From the NCBI GenBank assembly GCA_051418055.1, contig JBPRGH010000103.1, positions 1 to 64,000 of the forward strand: DNA of 64,000 nucleotides. Direction: 5' to 3'. Position 1 is the stretch's first letter; each line of letters opens with the position of its first letter. A program made the position numbers and the translations under genes. This DNA comes from JBPRGH01 sp051418055. Lineage in GTDB: Bacteria > Bacteroidota > Bacteroidia > Cytophagales > Cyclobacteriaceae. Below, piece after piece: positions 63,555-64,000 of this stretch. The notes under the pieces were generated by a model. It was not told the DNA's origin. It ran no database searches and saw nothing but the letters and a program-made list of their open reading frames with translations.

Positions 63555-64000
63555 ATGCTAAAAAAAGGAGCTTTATTTTTCGCTGTAATGATCGGTGCAG
63601 CAGCTATTTTTTACCTTATACCTACAAAATTTTCTTCACCTGTAATTGCTGATTCCAGTGAAACTATTGTTGAAGATACTATCCCGGTTATACCTCATGA
63701 ACCGCAATATCTTTATGGTATTCCCATTGATTCATTAGTAATAGTAGAAGATAAAGTAAAGCGCAATGAAAGCCTTGCCAGCATTTTATCTGCTTACAAT
63801 GTCCCCCACATTACTATTCACGATCTTGCTCAGCAGGCAAAAGATATTTTCGATGTACGAAAAATAGCCCCAAATAAAAAGTATACTTTATTCTTTTCTC
63901 CGGATTCTGTGCCGCAGGCCAAATCATTGGTTTATGAGGCAAGTGCCCTTGAGTATGTAGTTTTTCATTTTGGCGACAGCATTAAGGTGGATCGTCAGCA
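63555..64000 (+). CDS. M23-family peptidoglycan metallopeptidase, N-terminal part (cut by window end)
   Basis: An open frame from ATG 63555 to the window edge, about 148 residues visible. It starts with an N-terminal anchor (ALFFAVMIGAAAIFYLI), then YLYGIPIDSLVIVEDKVKRNESLASIL, a LysM/OapA-like region with DVRKIAPNKKYTLFFSPDS and YVVFHFGDSIKV. This order is that of Bacteroidota M23 metallopeptidases, whose catalytic LytM domain would lie beyond the window. It probably trims peptidoglycan in the periplasm. Its identity rests on the N-terminal part only. Confidence 0.72.
   Translation, partial: MLKKGALFFAVMIGAAAIFYLIPTKFSSPVIADSSETIVEDTIPVIPHEPQYLYGIPIDSLVIVEDKVKRNESLASILSAYNVPHITIHDLAQQAKDIFDVRKIAPNKKYTLFFSPDSVPQAKSLVYEASALEYVVFHFGDSIKVDRQ

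Overview
The window comes from a Bacteroidota genome, most likely an aerobic, possibly gliding, marine or soil Cytophagales-type bacterium. The evidence is internal. There are large secreted proteins ending in type A type-IX-secretion (T9SS) sorting domains, a gliding lipoprotein GldB, Bacteroidota-style lipoproteins and a PorT-like barrel. NusB has a long N-terminal extension, and the order nusB-ytxH-DUF1573-yajC-ybbR-coaE is typical of the phylum. Several starts are preceded by the Bacteroidota -7 promoter element TAnnTTTG and not by Shine-Dalgarno sequences. The DNA is AT-rich. I see no tRNA, rRNA, CRISPR array, insertion sequence or prophage. This looks like chromosomal DNA of mixed housekeeping and accessory content.

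Layout. 1-9.7 kb: a giant CheB-CheR-PAS-histidine kinase fusion, a secreted transglutaminase-like protein and a small zinc-ribbon-like protein, separated by heptanucleotide tandem repeats. These are followed by a three-gene sugar-oxidation operon (TIM-barrel isomerase, GMC oxidoreductase, gluconate dehydrogenase subunit 3-like lipoprotein). 9.7-13.5 kb: fabF and an FtsX/MacB-type permease. 13.5-26.1 kb: three large secreted proteins on the minus strand, two of them T9SS cargo, surrounding htpG. The htpG downstream region is a cluster of palindromes. 26-32.6 kb: MORN-like protein, lipoprotein metalloprotease, SMUG2-type DNA glycosylase, PLP decarboxylase, an unknown protein, gldB and a PorT-like barrel. 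33-35.2 kb: a nitrilase translationally coupled to a homologue of vitamin-K-dependent gamma-glutamyl carboxylase. 35.2-45.1 kb: surface-glycan genes (flippase, two GT4-like transferases, a methyltransferase, a GT39-like and a GT2 enzyme), interrupted by a minus-strand block (GNAT, tandem-YCII protein, class V aminotransferase, lipoprotein). 45.2-53 kb: VOC protein, MsbA-like ABC exporter, leucine dehydrogenase and the nusB-to-coaE housekeeping cluster. 53-61.4 kb: a small two-domain secreted protein, a YbhN-like membrane protein with scpA, dxs with an alpha/beta hydrolase, an apparently active-site-less dienelactone-hydrolase-like protein, DinB and a secreted amidase. 61.5-64 kb: an ECF sigma factor, a small membrane protein and a TonB-family protein in one operon, then the start of an M23-type peptidoglycan peptidase cut by the window edge.

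How it fits together. The envelope dominates: T9SS cargo plus GldB, PorT-like barrel, TonB, lipoproteins and glycan assembly. The most unusual items are the nitrilase/gamma-carboxylase-like pair, the htpG-downstream palindrome cluster with two related 46-bp palindromes, the three consecutive heptanucleotide arrays, and the DLH-like protein that appears to have lost its catalytic residues. No recognisable new defence or mobile system is present.
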